A DNA stretch of 64,000 nucleotides from Streptomyces sp. H39-S7 (GTDB lineage: Bacteria > Actinomycetota > Actinomycetes > Streptomycetales > Streptomycetaceae), in assembly GCF_027158205.1 (NCBI RefSeq), contig NZ_JAPVLU010000023.1, positions 79,731-143,730 of the forward strand, written 5' to 3'. The notes beneath the pieces were generated by a model. That model searched no databases, was not told the DNA's origin, and saw only the letters and a program-made list of their open reading frames with translations. The position numbers and the translations under genes are program-made. Every line of letters begins with the position of its first letter. Position 1 is the first letter of the stretch. This document shows positions 45,523-53,514 of this stretch, piece after piece.

Positions 45523-45552
45523 GGCTCTTGCTTCATATGCGGAGGAAGTGCG

Positions 45553-46554
45553 ATGGAAGAGCCGTCCGCCGCGGCCGAGGCCGTGATCGAGACCCGCGGT
45601 CTGTCGAAGCGGTACCGGGGGACCCTCGCCGTGGACGGCCTGGATCTGCGGGTGCCGTCCGGCAGCGTCTTCGGCTTCCTCGGGCCCAACGGCTCGGGCA
45701 AGACGACCACCATCCGGATGCTGATGGGCCTGATCGAGCCGACGGCCGGGACGGCCCGGGTGCTGGGCCGCCCGATGCCGCGCGCGGGGCGCACGGTGCT
45801 GCCGAAGGTGGGCGCGCTGATCGAGGGTCCGGCGCTCTACGGCTTCCTGTCCGGCCGGGACAACCTCGTGCGGTACGACTCCGCCGATCCCACGGCGGAT
45901 CCGCGCACCCGCGCCGCCCGGGTCGGGAACGCGCTCGACCGGGTCGGCCTGGCGGCGGCCGCGGGCAAGAAGGCACGGGCGTACTCGCTCGGCATGAAGC
46001 AGCGGCTCGGCCTCGCGTCCGCGCTGCTCCAACCGCGCGAACTGCTGGTGCTGGACGAGCCGACGAACGGGCTCGACCCGCAGGGCATGCGCGAGATCCG
46101 CTCCCTGATCAGGGAGTTGGCGCACGACGGCACGACCGTATTCCTCTCCTCGCACCTGCTCGACGAGATCGAGCAGGTGTGCTCGCACGTCGCCGTGATG
46201 GCACGCGGCCGACTCATCACCCAGGGGACCGTCGCGGAACTGGCGGCCGGTACCCGCGGCCGGCTCGCGGTGACGACCCCCGATCCGGCCGACGCCGTAC
46301 GGATTCTCAAGGAGCACGGCGTGACGGATCTGACCGTCCTGGACGACAAGGTCACCGGCGAACTGCCGGCCGACCCGCCCGACACGACGACATCGGCGGG
46401 GCCGGTGACACCGGCGGAACCGCTGGACCTCGCGGACCTCAACGCGGCTCTGGTGGCCGCCGGGGTGCGGGTCCGCGGCTTCGGGGTCGAACGGGCCTCG
46501 CTGGAGGACGCGTTCGTGGCGCTGACCGGGGAGGGTTTCGATGTCGCGGGTTGA
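45553..46554 (+). CDS. ABC-2 type exporter ATP-binding protein
   Basis: A protein of 333 aa with GGAGGAAG before ATG. Walker A is GPNGSGKTTT, the signature is YSLGMKQRLG, Walker B is LLVLDEPTNGLDPQG, and the H-loop is VFLSSH. The YSLGMKQ signature and the C-terminal regulatory extension (about residues 230-333) mark the drug/bacitracin-exporter subgroup. The partner permease follows with a 14-nt overlap. The substrate is unknown; linkage to an ECF/anti-sigma pair and a LolA-like protein hints at envelope stress. Confidence 0.92.
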   Translation: MEEPSAAAEAVIETRGLSKRYRGTLAVDGLDLRVPSGSVFGFLGPNGSGKTTTIRMLMGLIEPTAGTARVLGRPMPRAGRTVLPKVGALIEGPALYGFLSGRDNLVRYDSADPTADPRTRAARVGNALDRVGLAAAAGKKARAYSLGMKQRLGLASALLQPRELLVLDEPTNGLDPQGMREIRSLIRELAHDGTTVFLSSHLLDEIEQVCSHVAVMARGRLITQGTVAELAAGTRGRLAVTTPDPADAVRILKEHGVTDLTVLDDKVTGELPADPPDTTTSAGPVTPAEPLDLADLNAALVAAGVRVRGFGVERASLEDAFVALTGEGFDVAG

Positions 46555-47440
46555 GGCCGGAGCGGTCCCCGTCGTCCGTCCGCGGAGCAGCGCCCTCTGG
46601 TCGCTGGGGCTGTTCCGCAGCGAGCTGACGATCGTCTTCCGCCGCTGGCGGACCCTGGCGCTGCTGGGGGTGCTCGCGGCCGTGCCGCTCCTGGTCGGCA
46701 TCGCGGTGAGGATCGAGACGCGGAACGGCGGTTCGGCCGGCGGGGGCGGCCGTGGGGGAGAGGGTTCCGGACCCGCGTTCATCTCGCAGGTCAGCAACAA
46801 CGGGCTGTTCCTGAGCTTCGCCTCGCTCGCCGCGACGCTGCCGGTCTTCCTCCCCATGGCGGTCGGGGTGATCGCCGGTGACTCGATCGCGGGCGAGGCG
46901 AACTCGGGCACGCTGCGCTACCTGCTGGTGGCCCCCGCCGGGCGCACCCGGCTGCTGCTCGCCAAGTTCACCGCCGTGGCCGTCTTCTGCGCGGTGGCGA
47001 CACTGGTCGTGGCGGGCGCCGCACTGGCGGTCGGCGCGGCGCTCTTCCCGCTCGGGGACGTGACGCTGCTGTCGGGCACGACCATCTCGTTCTCCGACGG
47101 CCTGGCGCGCGCCCTGCTGATCGCGGCGCTCGTCGCGGCCTCGCTGGTGGGCGTCGCCGCGATCGGCCTGTTCATCTCGACCCTCACCAACAGCGGGATC
47201 GGCGCGATGGCCGCGACGGTGGGCCTGGTGATCACCGTGCAGATCGTGGACACCATCCCCCAGCTCCACGTGGTCCAGCCGTACCTCTTCCCGCACTACT
47301 GGTTGAGCTTCGCGGACGTGCTGCGGGCGCCGGTCTACTGGGACGACATCCTGAACAACCTCGGCCTGCAGGCCCTGTACGCGGCGGTGTTCGGGTCCGC
47401 CGCCTGGGCGCGGTTCACGTCGCGGGACGTCAGCGCGTGA
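46541..47440 (+). CDS. ABC-2 type permease
   Basis: A protein of 299 aa with six predicted helices. The first (TLALLGVLAAVPLLVGIAV) is followed by a Gly-rich external loop. Helix 2 (ASLAATLPVFLPMAVGVIAG) precedes the characteristic EANSGTLRYLLVAPAGRTRLLLAKF coupling loop, given here in part. The remaining helices are alanine-rich. It overlaps the ATPase gene, confirming an operon. Confidence 0.9.
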   Translation: MSRVEAGAVPVVRPRSSALWSLGLFRSELTIVFRRWRTLALLGVLAAVPLLVGIAVRIETRNGGSAGGGGRGGEGSGPAFISQVSNNGLFLSFASLAATLPVFLPMAVGVIAGDSIAGEANSGTLRYLLVAPAGRTRLLLAKFTAVAVFCAVATLVVAGAALAVGAALFPLGDVTLLSGTTISFSDGLARALLIAALVAASLVGVAAIGLFISTLTNSGIGAMAATVGLVITVQIVDTIPQLHVVQPYLFPHYWLSFADVLRAPVYWDDILNNLGLQALYAAVFGSAAWARFTSRDVSA

Positions 47441-47453
47441 GCATCATCGGCGG

Positions 47454-47488
<35 letters not shown>

Positions 47489-47519
47489 TAGGTGTGGGCC
47501 TCGGCGCGTGGGCGTCGGT

Positions 47520-47560
47520 GCGTGCGGCGGGCCGCCGCGTGCGGCGGGCCGCCGCGTGCG
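47520..47560. repeat. 17-bp direct repeat, two full copies and a partial
   Basis: GCGTGCGGCGGGCCGCC occurs at 47520-47536 and 47537-47553, then GCGTGCG at 47554-47560. Each copy also has an internal GGCGGGCCGCC self-complementary stretch that can fold, between the convergent permease and flavodoxin-like genes, so it may also serve as a terminator. Confidence 0.8.
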
Positions 47561-47565
47561 TCCCG

Positions 47566-48129
47566 TCACCCCGCGAAGAACGCCTTCGCCCGGCTCAGTG
47601 CCGCGGTGTCGTGCAGAACGTCCCCCGGCCGGGAGCCGTTGCCCGTCAGGACACCGCCCCACTCCATCCGCAGGTAGTTCGCCGTCTTCTGGAGCGTGCC
47701 CACGAGCGCGTCGGCGTCGGCGGCGTCGACCCCCGCCAGGGCCGTGATGCCCCAGAGTTTCCGTCCGGCCATCCGCGGCTTGAACTCCACGCCCGGTGCG
47801 CGCATCCAGCCGGACCAGTGGTCGAGGTAGTGCTTGGTGGGGGTGGAGACGCTGTACCAGTGGAGCGGCGAGGCGATCACGAGGTCGGTCGCGCCCAGGG
47901 TGGCCTCCAGCAGCACTTCGGCGTGGCCGGTGGGCGCGGGATAGCCGCCGTCGCCCTCGTGGCGCAGATCCTCGAAGTCCGGCAGCGGCAGATCGGCCAG
48001 CCGCAGCCACCGCTGCTCGGCGCCGGCGGGCAGTTGCTCCGCGGCGCGCCGCGCCAGGAGCTCGGTGTTGCCGTCCGGGCGAGGGCTGCCGAGCAGGAAG
48101 AGGAACGACCGTTGACTGTGCATACGCAT
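47566..48129 (-). CDS. Flavodoxin-like NAD(P)H-dependent FMN reductase
   Basis: A protein of 187 aa. The FMN phosphate loop is LLGSPRPDGNTELLAR near the N-terminus. ATDLVIASPLHWYSVSTPTKHYLDHW is the conserved flavin-ring contact region of the NADPH-dependent FMN reductase/iron-sulfur flavoprotein family. It likely reduces quinones or nitro compounds using bound FMN. The start is ATG at 48129 with no clear ribosome site; another ATG follows two codons on (48123), so a weakly translated or leaderless mRNA is possible. Confidence 0.86.
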   Translation of the reverse strand: MRMHSQRSFLFLLGSPRPDGNTELLARRAAEQLPAGAEQRWLRLADLPLPDFEDLRHEGDGGYPAPTGHAEVLLEATLGATDLVIASPLHWYSVSTPTKHYLDHWSGWMRAPGVEFKPRMAGRKLWGITALAGVDAADADALVGTLQKTANYLRMEWGGVLTGNGSRPGDVLHDTAALSRAKAFFAG

Positions 48130-48481
48130 TTATTGCACGCGCATGGAATTCTCGTCAAGGGCACGCGGGCGGCACGGGCCGCCGGCGTGCACGTGCGGGT
48201 CGGACGGGGTCGAAGTGTCGGGCTGCGGCCCGCAGATGCTGTCACCTGCGGGCCGCTGAACGTGACCCTGCCGCTGAGATGCGGTGGTCTTCGCGATGAG
48301 CCGGAGTCGGCGGACTGGACAGGTTGTGATCAATCGCCCGGGGGGCGCATCCATCCCTTCACATGCTAGTGGGATGTACCCGACATTTGTCATCAATCAC
48401 CATGTCGCTGACGACGGTATCCGGTTGATGGCCACCCGGCTGGCTCAGCACGCCGTGGCTGCCGGAATCCGCCCAGGAGAG
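48130..48481. other. 352-nt spacer without a supported gene
   Basis: It lies between the start of the flavodoxin-like gene and the end of the serine hydrolase gene. GC content is lower than average near 48350-48430. An ATG-led run at 48374 (MYPTFVINHHVADDG in translation) continues only as an antisense shadow of the next gene. No terminator was recognised. Confidence 0.4.
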
Positions 48482-49558
48482 TCAGCGGGTCCGCAGGACC
48501 GCCAGCGATCGCAGCGCGTCGTACGCGCGCTGGATGAACGTGCTGTTCATGGCAGGAGCGGTATTGGTCAGAGCGACGAGCGCCACGCCCGCCTGGGGGC
48601 TGAAGCCGGCGAAGGACAGGAAACCGCGGGTGCCGCCGGAGTGGTGGTACAGATCGTGGCCGGGGCGTGGCTGGATGTTCCAGATCAGCCCGAGCCGCCG
48701 GGTGTCGCGCGGCACGGCGAGCCGGGGGCGGAGCACGTCGACGAGGCCGGCGCGCAGTGCCGGATCGGGCGCCGTGCCGGGGTCGATCAGGGCGTCCAGC
48801 AGCCGGAGGAGGTCCCGCCCGCTGGAGCGCGCCGCCCCCGCCGCCGGCAACCCCGGGATCCGCCAAGCGGGACGGGCGCGGCCGTGCCAGTAGCCGGTGG
48901 CCTGCGGGAGGTCGGCGGCGCAGTCCGTCCGGCGCATGCCGAGGGGCCGCAACACCCGTGCGGTGAGCAGGTGTTCGTAACCGCGGTGGCTCTCGCGGGG
49001 TCCGGGCGTGACGTCGTCGGCGTCGGCGCCCTCGGCGGCGCGTGCCAGCAGATGCCCGAGCAGGCCGACGCCGAAGTTGGAGTAGCGCCACCCGGAGCCG
49101 GGCTCGAAGCGCGGCCGGGTGCGCCGCACGGCGCGCAGCAGATCGTCGTGCGTGAACGCGGCGTAGGGATTGGTCAGCCAGTGCGCGCGGCCCGAGGCCA
49201 CCAGGCCGGGCGGCAGCCGGGGCAGCCCCGAGGTGTGGGTGGCCAGGTGCAGCAGCGTCATGGGCGCGCCGCGGGCGCGCGGGCCGGCACCGGGCGGCAG
49301 GAACCGGGAGACGGGGTCGTCGTGGGCGAGCTCGCCGTGCGCCGCCTGTTGCGCGAACAGAAGAGCCGTCAGAACCTTGGTGAGCGAACCGATTTCGAAC
49401 CGGGTGTCGGCGTCGACCGGGTCACCGCCGAGGTGCGCGGTGCGTCCCCCGGTGAGGAACGCCCGCTCGTCGCCGAGCCGCAGGGCGACGACGGTGCCAC
49501 TGGCCCCGGCCCGGTCGGCGAGCAGCGGAGCGGCCGCCTCCGCCGCCCACCCCGTCAC
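48482..49558 (-). CDS. Serine hydrolase, class C beta-lactamase/DD-peptidase family
   Basis: A protein of 358 aa with a GTG start overlapping the previous stop (GTGA). The serine nucleophile motif is GSLTKVLTAL (SxxK, Ser about 56), the second motif is WRYSNFGVG (Y-x-N), and the third is HHSGGTRG (HSG in place of KTG). All catalytic positions look intact. It has no signal peptide or membrane segment, so it acts in the cytoplasm unless exported with help. It is last in the four-gene operon. An esterase or peptidase acting on the operon's peptide is a testable idea. Confidence 0.88.
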   Translation of the reverse strand: MTGWAAEAAAPLLADRAGASGTVVALRLGDERAFLTGGRTAHLGGDPVDADTRFEIGSLTKVLTALLFAQQAAHGELAHDDPVSRFLPPGAGPRARGAPMTLLHLATHTSGLPRLPPGLVASGRAHWLTNPYAAFTHDDLLRAVRRTRPRFEPGSGWRYSNFGVGLLGHLLARAAEGADADDVTPGPRESHRGYEHLLTARVLRPLGMRRTDCAADLPQATGYWHGRARPAWRIPGLPAAGAARSSGRDLLRLLDALIDPGTAPDPALRAGLVDVLRPRLAVPRDTRRLGLIWNIQPRPGHDLYHHSGGTRGFLSFAGFSPQAGVALVALTNTAPAMNSTFIQRAYDALRSLAVLRTR

Positions 49559-50487
49559 GGTCGGGCCGCGGTGCCGTCGAGAGTGCGGGAGACCGTCAGG
49601 GTTCCGGCGATCGCGGCGACGACCGCCGTGTGCTGCTGGTCCGCGAACCGGTCGTCGGGGTCGTCGGAGACGGCGGACGCGTCGCGTGGCACCAGGCCGT
49701 CCTCGTGCTGGATGCCGGCCAGCAGCTCCCACGCCCCCGGATCGAGGTACGGCTCCTTCAGGCAGCCGCCGACGATCATCAGTTCGCCCATCAGGTCCCA
49801 CTCGCCGACCTCGGCCCAGATGTCGATCCAGGCCGGGAGCCACGCGGCGAGATAGTCGCCGATGTCGTCGGGGAGGTCCTCCGGTCTGCGGCCCCAGTCG
49901 GTCACATGGAAGACCGTGTGGGTCATGCTGTAGCCGGTCATCCAGTCGATGAGCCAGGGTTCCGGAGTGTTCCCGAGCCAGCTCGCGCGGATCAGCTCCT
50001 CCCAGTCGGCCGCCCGGCCGCTGCCTTCGAGACCGGCGACGCGCACCGCGTTGGCGACGGCGAGGGCGCGGTTCGGAAAGTGCTCCACGCTGCGCACCGA
50101 CCGCAATCCGGTGACGTGCCGGAGCAGTTGCTGCATGGGCTCATGGCGGTAGCCGCCGCGCGCGAGGTGCGCGTACGTCTCCAGCGAGTCCGTCATGAGC
50201 GGGTACCGCAGCAAGCGCGCGTAGAGCAGGTCGCCCTCGCCGAACTGCCCCCACGCGTGGTCCATCATGTCGCGGGCCTGCCGCAGCCCGGCCGCGCCGG
50301 ACACGGACTCGCGCACCACCAGGGAAGCGGCGAGCGCCATTTCGCCGATCGCCTTGTAGACACCGGGCGGGTCGGAGACATCGGTGCCGGTGCCTTCCGG
50401 CAGTGCGCCGCGCCGGTGGTGTTCGTGCAGCCAGCCCAGTGCCTTCACGCTCACCTGGTGGGCGGTCGCTGTCACCGACGCCGTCAT
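49555..50487 (-). CDS. DUF6895-like protein of small-peptide operon
   Basis: A protein of 310 aa, helical and rich in Trp (WLHEHHRRG; HAWGQFGEGD; WLGNTPEPWLIDWMTGYSMTHTVFHVTDWG). The pattern of His/Trp/Asp-rich helices (LAAWLPAWIDIWAEVGEWDLMGEL) resembles the DUF6895 family as I remember it, for which no activity is established. There is no signal peptide, nucleotide-binding loop or metal motif of a known type, though several conserved-looking His and Asp residues could form a site. The ATG overlaps the upstream stop by ATGA and the stop overlaps the hydrolase start. Confidence 0.75.
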   Translation of the reverse strand: MTASVTATAHQVSVKALGWLHEHHRRGALPEGTGTDVSDPPGVYKAIGEMALAASLVVRESVSGAAGLRQARDMMDHAWGQFGEGDLLYARLLRYPLMTDSLETYAHLARGGYRHEPMQQLLRHVTGLRSVRSVEHFPNRALAVANAVRVAGLEGSGRAADWEELIRASWLGNTPEPWLIDWMTGYSMTHTVFHVTDWGRRPEDLPDDIGDYLAAWLPAWIDIWAEVGEWDLMGELMIVGGCLKEPYLDPGAWELLAGIQHEDGLVPRDASAVSDDPDDRFADQQHTAVVAAIAGTLTVSRTLDGTAARP

Positions 50488-51281
50488 GCGGGCTCCAGTC
50501 CGAGTAGTTTGCCGGCGATCGCGGTGTCGAGGGCGAGCCGGGGTCCGTTGCCGAGCACCCGCAGATGCGTGACCAGCGGGACGGGGTCGAGCGGCAGCGC
50601 CACGCCCTCGTGCTGGAGCAGCGCCAGCCACCGGGCGATCCGCGCCGCCGTGGGGTAGTCCCGGCGCAGCAGCGACCGCGTCGCACCCCGCGCCAGCGCC
50701 AACGGCGCCCGGCGGGCGGCCGCGTGCACCGGTCCGTCCAGCCCGGGAAGGGCGAGCGAGGACAACTGCCCCATGCGCACCGACCATTCGGCCCACCCGA
50801 GATCACGTGCGGGACCGTCGGACGGCGCCTCGGCCGGGCGGAGCCCCACGCGCCGCGCGAGCAGCGGCGCTTCGGCCGGCTGCGTCGCGTACAGCGCCAC
50901 CACTTCGGCCGCCGCACCGTCCGCGGCGAAGCGCGCCAGCATCGATCCGGTGGCCCAGTCCCGCCACGCCATCACCCACGGCTCGGCGGGCCCGGCGGGC
51001 GGTGACTGCGGAACGCCCTGCGGGGGCGGGAAAACGGTGAAGGACCGTGCCACGGCTGCCGCGTCCAGTGGGTGCAGGGCGGCGCCGGTGAGCAGGTGGG
51101 GGGCGAAGGTGTCCGCACCGACGACCCGGACGGCGGCGAGCGCCGCCGCGCCGTCATCGGCTCCTTCGACGTGCGCGGCGACCATGGCCGTGCCCCCGGC
51201 GCCGTGGAGGGCGTCGAGGGCACTGCGAGCCAGGTCGGCCGCCGAGTCGGCGTACGCCGTCCGCGACCGATCCGAGCTCAC
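50484..51281 (-). CDS. Unknown protein of small-peptide operon
   Basis: A protein of 265 aa with a GTG start overlapping the peptide gene's stop. The sequence is Ala/Leu-rich and mainly helical, with a Pro-rich middle (TVFPPPQGVPQSPPAGPAEPW). It has no signal peptide, membrane segment or recognised catalytic motif. I cannot place it in any family. Its strict coupling to the 62-aa peptide and the DUF6895-like gene indicates they are made together. A chaperone or partner for either protein is possible but unsupported by motif. Confidence 0.7.
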   Translation of the reverse strand: MSSDRSRTAYADSAADLARSALDALHGAGGTAMVAAHVEGADDGAAALAAVRVVGADTFAPHLLTGAALHPLDAAAVARSFTVFPPPQGVPQSPPAGPAEPWVMAWRDWATGSMLARFAADGAAAEVVALYATQPAEAPLLARRVGLRPAEAPSDGPARDLGWAEWSVRMGQLSSLALPGLDGPVHAAARRAPLALARGATRSLLRRDYPTAARIARWLALLQHEGVALPLDPVPLVTHLRVLGNGPRLALDTAIAGKLLGLEPA

Positions 51282-51466
51282 TTGTCCTTCGGCTCCTTCG
51301 GCTGCGACGGCGAAAGCAGCAGCCCGAGAAGGAGGAAGCCGCCGCCGATGGCCTGCGGCGAGTAGACCGGGGCATCGCTCACGGCTGTTTCGGGCTCCAC
51401 CATCGCGGAGCCGAGGGCCGTCGGGTCCGGCGCGATAACGGGTGAGTGCAAGGTCTGAGCAAGCAT
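51278..51466 (-). CDS. 62-aa peptide with one hydrophobic segment (operon first gene)
   Basis: A protein of 62 aa. A strong GAGGAGG lies 6 nt before ATG, better than those of most neighbours. Residues 1-38 are polar and Pro/Ala/Glu-rich, 39-51 (AIGGGFLLLGLLL) are strongly hydrophobic, and 52-62 are Pro/Lys/charged (SPSQPKEPKDK). There is no Cys, and no lanthipeptide, lasso or linaridin signature. It could be a precursor peptide, a membrane-inserting small protein or a small subunit. Its stop overlaps the next start. The high-quality ribosome site and the operon position argue that it is a real gene. Confidence 0.68.
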   Translation of the reverse strand: MLAQTLHSPVIAPDPTALGSAMVEPETAVSDAPVYSPQAIGGGFLLLGLLLSPSQPKEPKDK

Positions 51467-51491
51467 GGTTGCCTCCTCAAATAGACGTCAC

Positions 51492-51505
51492 CACTGTTCC
51501 CAGTG
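51492..51505. promoter_or_regulatory. Inverted repeat upstream of small-peptide operon
   Basis: CACTG (51492-51496) and CAGTG (51501-51505) flank TTCC; the arms extend imperfectly by one or two bases. It is 25 nt upstream of the ribosome site region of the peptide gene. It may be an operator or a leader hairpin. Confidence 0.4.
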
Positions 51506-51627
51506 ATGCTCAACCCCCTTACCGTACGCAGAGAATGAGCAGTTGGCACCATTTGCATCTTGTGAGCCATTTGGGGCAATTGCGGGATGCGGGATGCACG
51601 TCAGAGGTGTATCGGGATGCGTCGGCG

Positions 51628-52386
51628 TCAGAAGGTTTTGCGCGCTTGGATGAGGAAACGAGTGGTATGAGCGACAAATGAACCGTCCGCCCGGATCTGC
51701 TCGTCCAGGGCTTTCAGCTCGGCCCGGTACTGCCCGACGGTGAAGCCCGGGACCATCCAGATGACCTTCCGGAGGAAATAGATCACCGCGCCGATGTCGT
51801 GGAACTCGGTGCGCAGCGTCTCCATCCGCAGATCGAGGATCTCCAGCCCGGCGGCCTCGGCCGCCGTCCGGGCGTCGTCCGGATGACGCCCGCGCCGCAC
51901 CTCGGCCGGCAACGGGCCCAGGAAGTACTCGACGAGTTCGAAGACGCTCGCGGGGCCGACCTGCTGCGAGAAGTACGTCCCGCCGGGCCGCAGCACCCGC
52001 GCGATCTCGTTCCACCAGGTGGTCACCGGGTGGCGGCTCACCACCAGGTCGAACGCGGCGTCGCCGAACGGCAGCGGCGGCTCGTCCTCGTCGGCGACGA
52101 CGACCGCCCCGAGCGGATGGAGCAGCGCGGTGGCCTTGGCGACGTTCGGCGGCCAGGACTCCGTGGCGACCGCCAGCGCCGGAAGCCGCGGCACCCCGGC
52201 GAGCACCTCCCCGCCCCCGGTCTGGATGTCCAGCGCCGCGGAGGCCCGCGCCATCCGCTCACCCACGACCCGCGCGTATTTCCAGGAGGGCCGTTCCTCA
52301 CTGGCCCGCCCATCGAGCCAGGAGAAGTCCCACCCGTCCACGGACACGGCGTCCGCCTCACCCACCAGTTCCTCAAAGCTCCGCAT
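51628..52386 (-). CDS. Class I SAM-dependent methyltransferase
   Basis: A protein of 252 aa with a GGGG-type ribosome site. Motif I (GGGEVLAGVP) is degenerate, while the later motifs are clear: DAAFDLVVSRHPVTTWWNEIARVLRPGGTYFSQQVGP, given in part, is the usual post-motif region of methyltransferases. The substrate is unknown. It lies 161 nt upstream of the peptide operon on the same strand and could be cotranscribed with it, which would fit modification of the peptide, but there is no overlap and no proof. Confidence 0.86.
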   Translation of the reverse strand: MRSFEELVGEADAVSVDGWDFSWLDGRASEERPSWKYARVVGERMARASAALDIQTGGGEVLAGVPRLPALAVATESWPPNVAKATALLHPLGAVVVADEDEPPLPFGDAAFDLVVSRHPVTTWWNEIARVLRPGGTYFSQQVGPASVFELVEYFLGPLPAEVRRGRHPDDARTAAEAAGLEILDLRMETLRTEFHDIGAVIYFLRKVIWMVPGFTVGQYRAELKALDEQIRADGSFVAHTTRFLIQARKTF

Positions 52387-52448
52387 CCCCCAACCCTGAC
52401 ACCGCCTCCCCACCCCGGGCCAGCGCATTTCCGGGAGCGGGGGGCGGG

Positions 52449-53396
52449 TTACGCCGGGGCTGCGGAGTCGGCGGTCACGGCTGTCGCGGCGGTGCGGGTG
52501 GCGGTGCGGGTGCGGTGGGCGGTGTGGAGGGCGTCCCAGGTGAGGAGGGCGAGGGCGGCCCACACGAGGCCGAAGCCGATCCAGCGCTCGGGCGGCATCG
52601 CCTCGTGGAAGTAGACCAGCCCGAGGAGGAACTGGAAGACCGGGGCGAGGTACTGCAGGAGGCCGATGGTGCTCAGCGGGAGGCGGATGGCGGCGGCGCC
52701 GAAGGCGATGAGGGGGCCGGCGGTGACGAGGCCGCACGACATGAGGAGGGCCGCGTGGCCGGGCCCCTCGCCGGTGAAGGTGGCGTTGCCCTGGGCGCCG
52801 AGGAAGAGCAGGTAGCCGAGTGCGGGCAGGAACTGCACGGACGTCTCGGCGGCCAGTGACTCCAGGCCGCCCATGCCGACCTTCTTCTTGATGTAGCCGT
52901 ACGTGGCGAACGAGAAGGCGAGCGTGAGGGCGATCCACGGAGGCCGCCCGTAGCCGATGGCCAGGACGAGTACGGCCGTGACGCCGATGCCGACCGCGGT
53001 CCACTGCAGCGGCCGCAGGCGCTCGCGCAGGACCAGGACGCCGATGGCGATGGTGACCAGCGGGTTGATGAAGTAGCCGAGGGAGGTCTCGACGACGTGG
53101 CCGGAGTTGACGCCCCAGATGTACAGACCCCAGTTGACGGAGACGACGGTGGCGGCGACCGCCAGCAGACCGAGCCGCTTCGGCTGCCGCAGCAGCTCGG
53201 GTATCCAGGCCCAGCGGCGCATGACCAGCAGGATCACCGCGACGACGGCGAGCGACCAGACCATCCGGTGGGCGAGGATCTCCAGCGCTCCGGCGGGTTC
53301 CAGCAGCGGCCAGAAGAGCGGGAAGGTGCCCCAGAGCCCATAGGCGCCGAATCCGTAGACGAGGCCCGCGCGGTGTTCGTTCACTGGTGGCGACAA
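52449..53396 (-). CDS. rarD: EamA/RarD family transporter
   Basis: A protein of 315 aa with ten predicted helices. The first block (GLVYGFGAYGLWGTFPLFWPLL) and the motif VETSLGYFINPLVTIAIGVLVLRERL (in part) match RarD. A TTG start at 53396 is preferred because GGAGGAGC sits 6-7 nt upstream; a GTG four codons downstream is too far from it. RarD proteins are drug/metabolite transporter-superfamily permeases whose chloramphenicol link is uncertain. The C-terminus is Thr/Ala-rich. Confidence 0.9.
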   Translation of the reverse strand: MSPPVNEHRAGLVYGFGAYGLWGTFPLFWPLLEPAGALEILAHRMVWSLAVVAVILLVMRRWAWIPELLRQPKRLGLLAVAATVVSVNWGLYIWGVNSGHVVETSLGYFINPLVTIAIGVLVLRERLRPLQWTAVGIGVTAVLVLAIGYGRPPWIALTLAFSFATYGYIKKKVGMGGLESLAAETSVQFLPALGYLLFLGAQGNATFTGEGPGHAALLMSCGLVTAGPLIAFGAAAIRLPLSTIGLLQYLAPVFQFLLGLVYFHEAMPPERWIGFGLVWAALALLTWDALHTAHRTRTATRTAATAVTADSAAPA

Positions 53397-53439
53397 CGGA
53401 TGCTCCTCCGGCAGATGCGCATGCGTCGAAGGTAGCGCC

Positions 53440-53497
53440 GTTAAGCCCCGGATGTCATGGCCGTATCACTTAACGGTCATGACATCCGGGGCTTAAC
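53440..53497 (-). terminator. Perfect 20-bp-arm hairpin between QorB-like and RarD genes
   Basis: Arms at 53440-53459 and 53478-53497 are exact reverse complements, and inner CCGT/ACGG (53461-53464 and 53473-53476) extends the pairing across one mismatch. It begins 17 nt after the QorB-like stop on the minus strand and ends 43 nt before the RarD start. It is most likely the QorB-like terminator and insulates RarD. Confidence 0.7.
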
Positions 53498-53514
53498 AGA
53501 GAGTGGGCCTCTGG

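Noticed and set aside
48374..49855. ATG-led frame beginning MYPTFVINHHVADDG in the spacer before the serine hydrolase gene
   Set aside because: The first 35 codons lie in intergenic DNA, but the rest is antisense to the hydrolase, there is no ribosome site, and codon use does not match.
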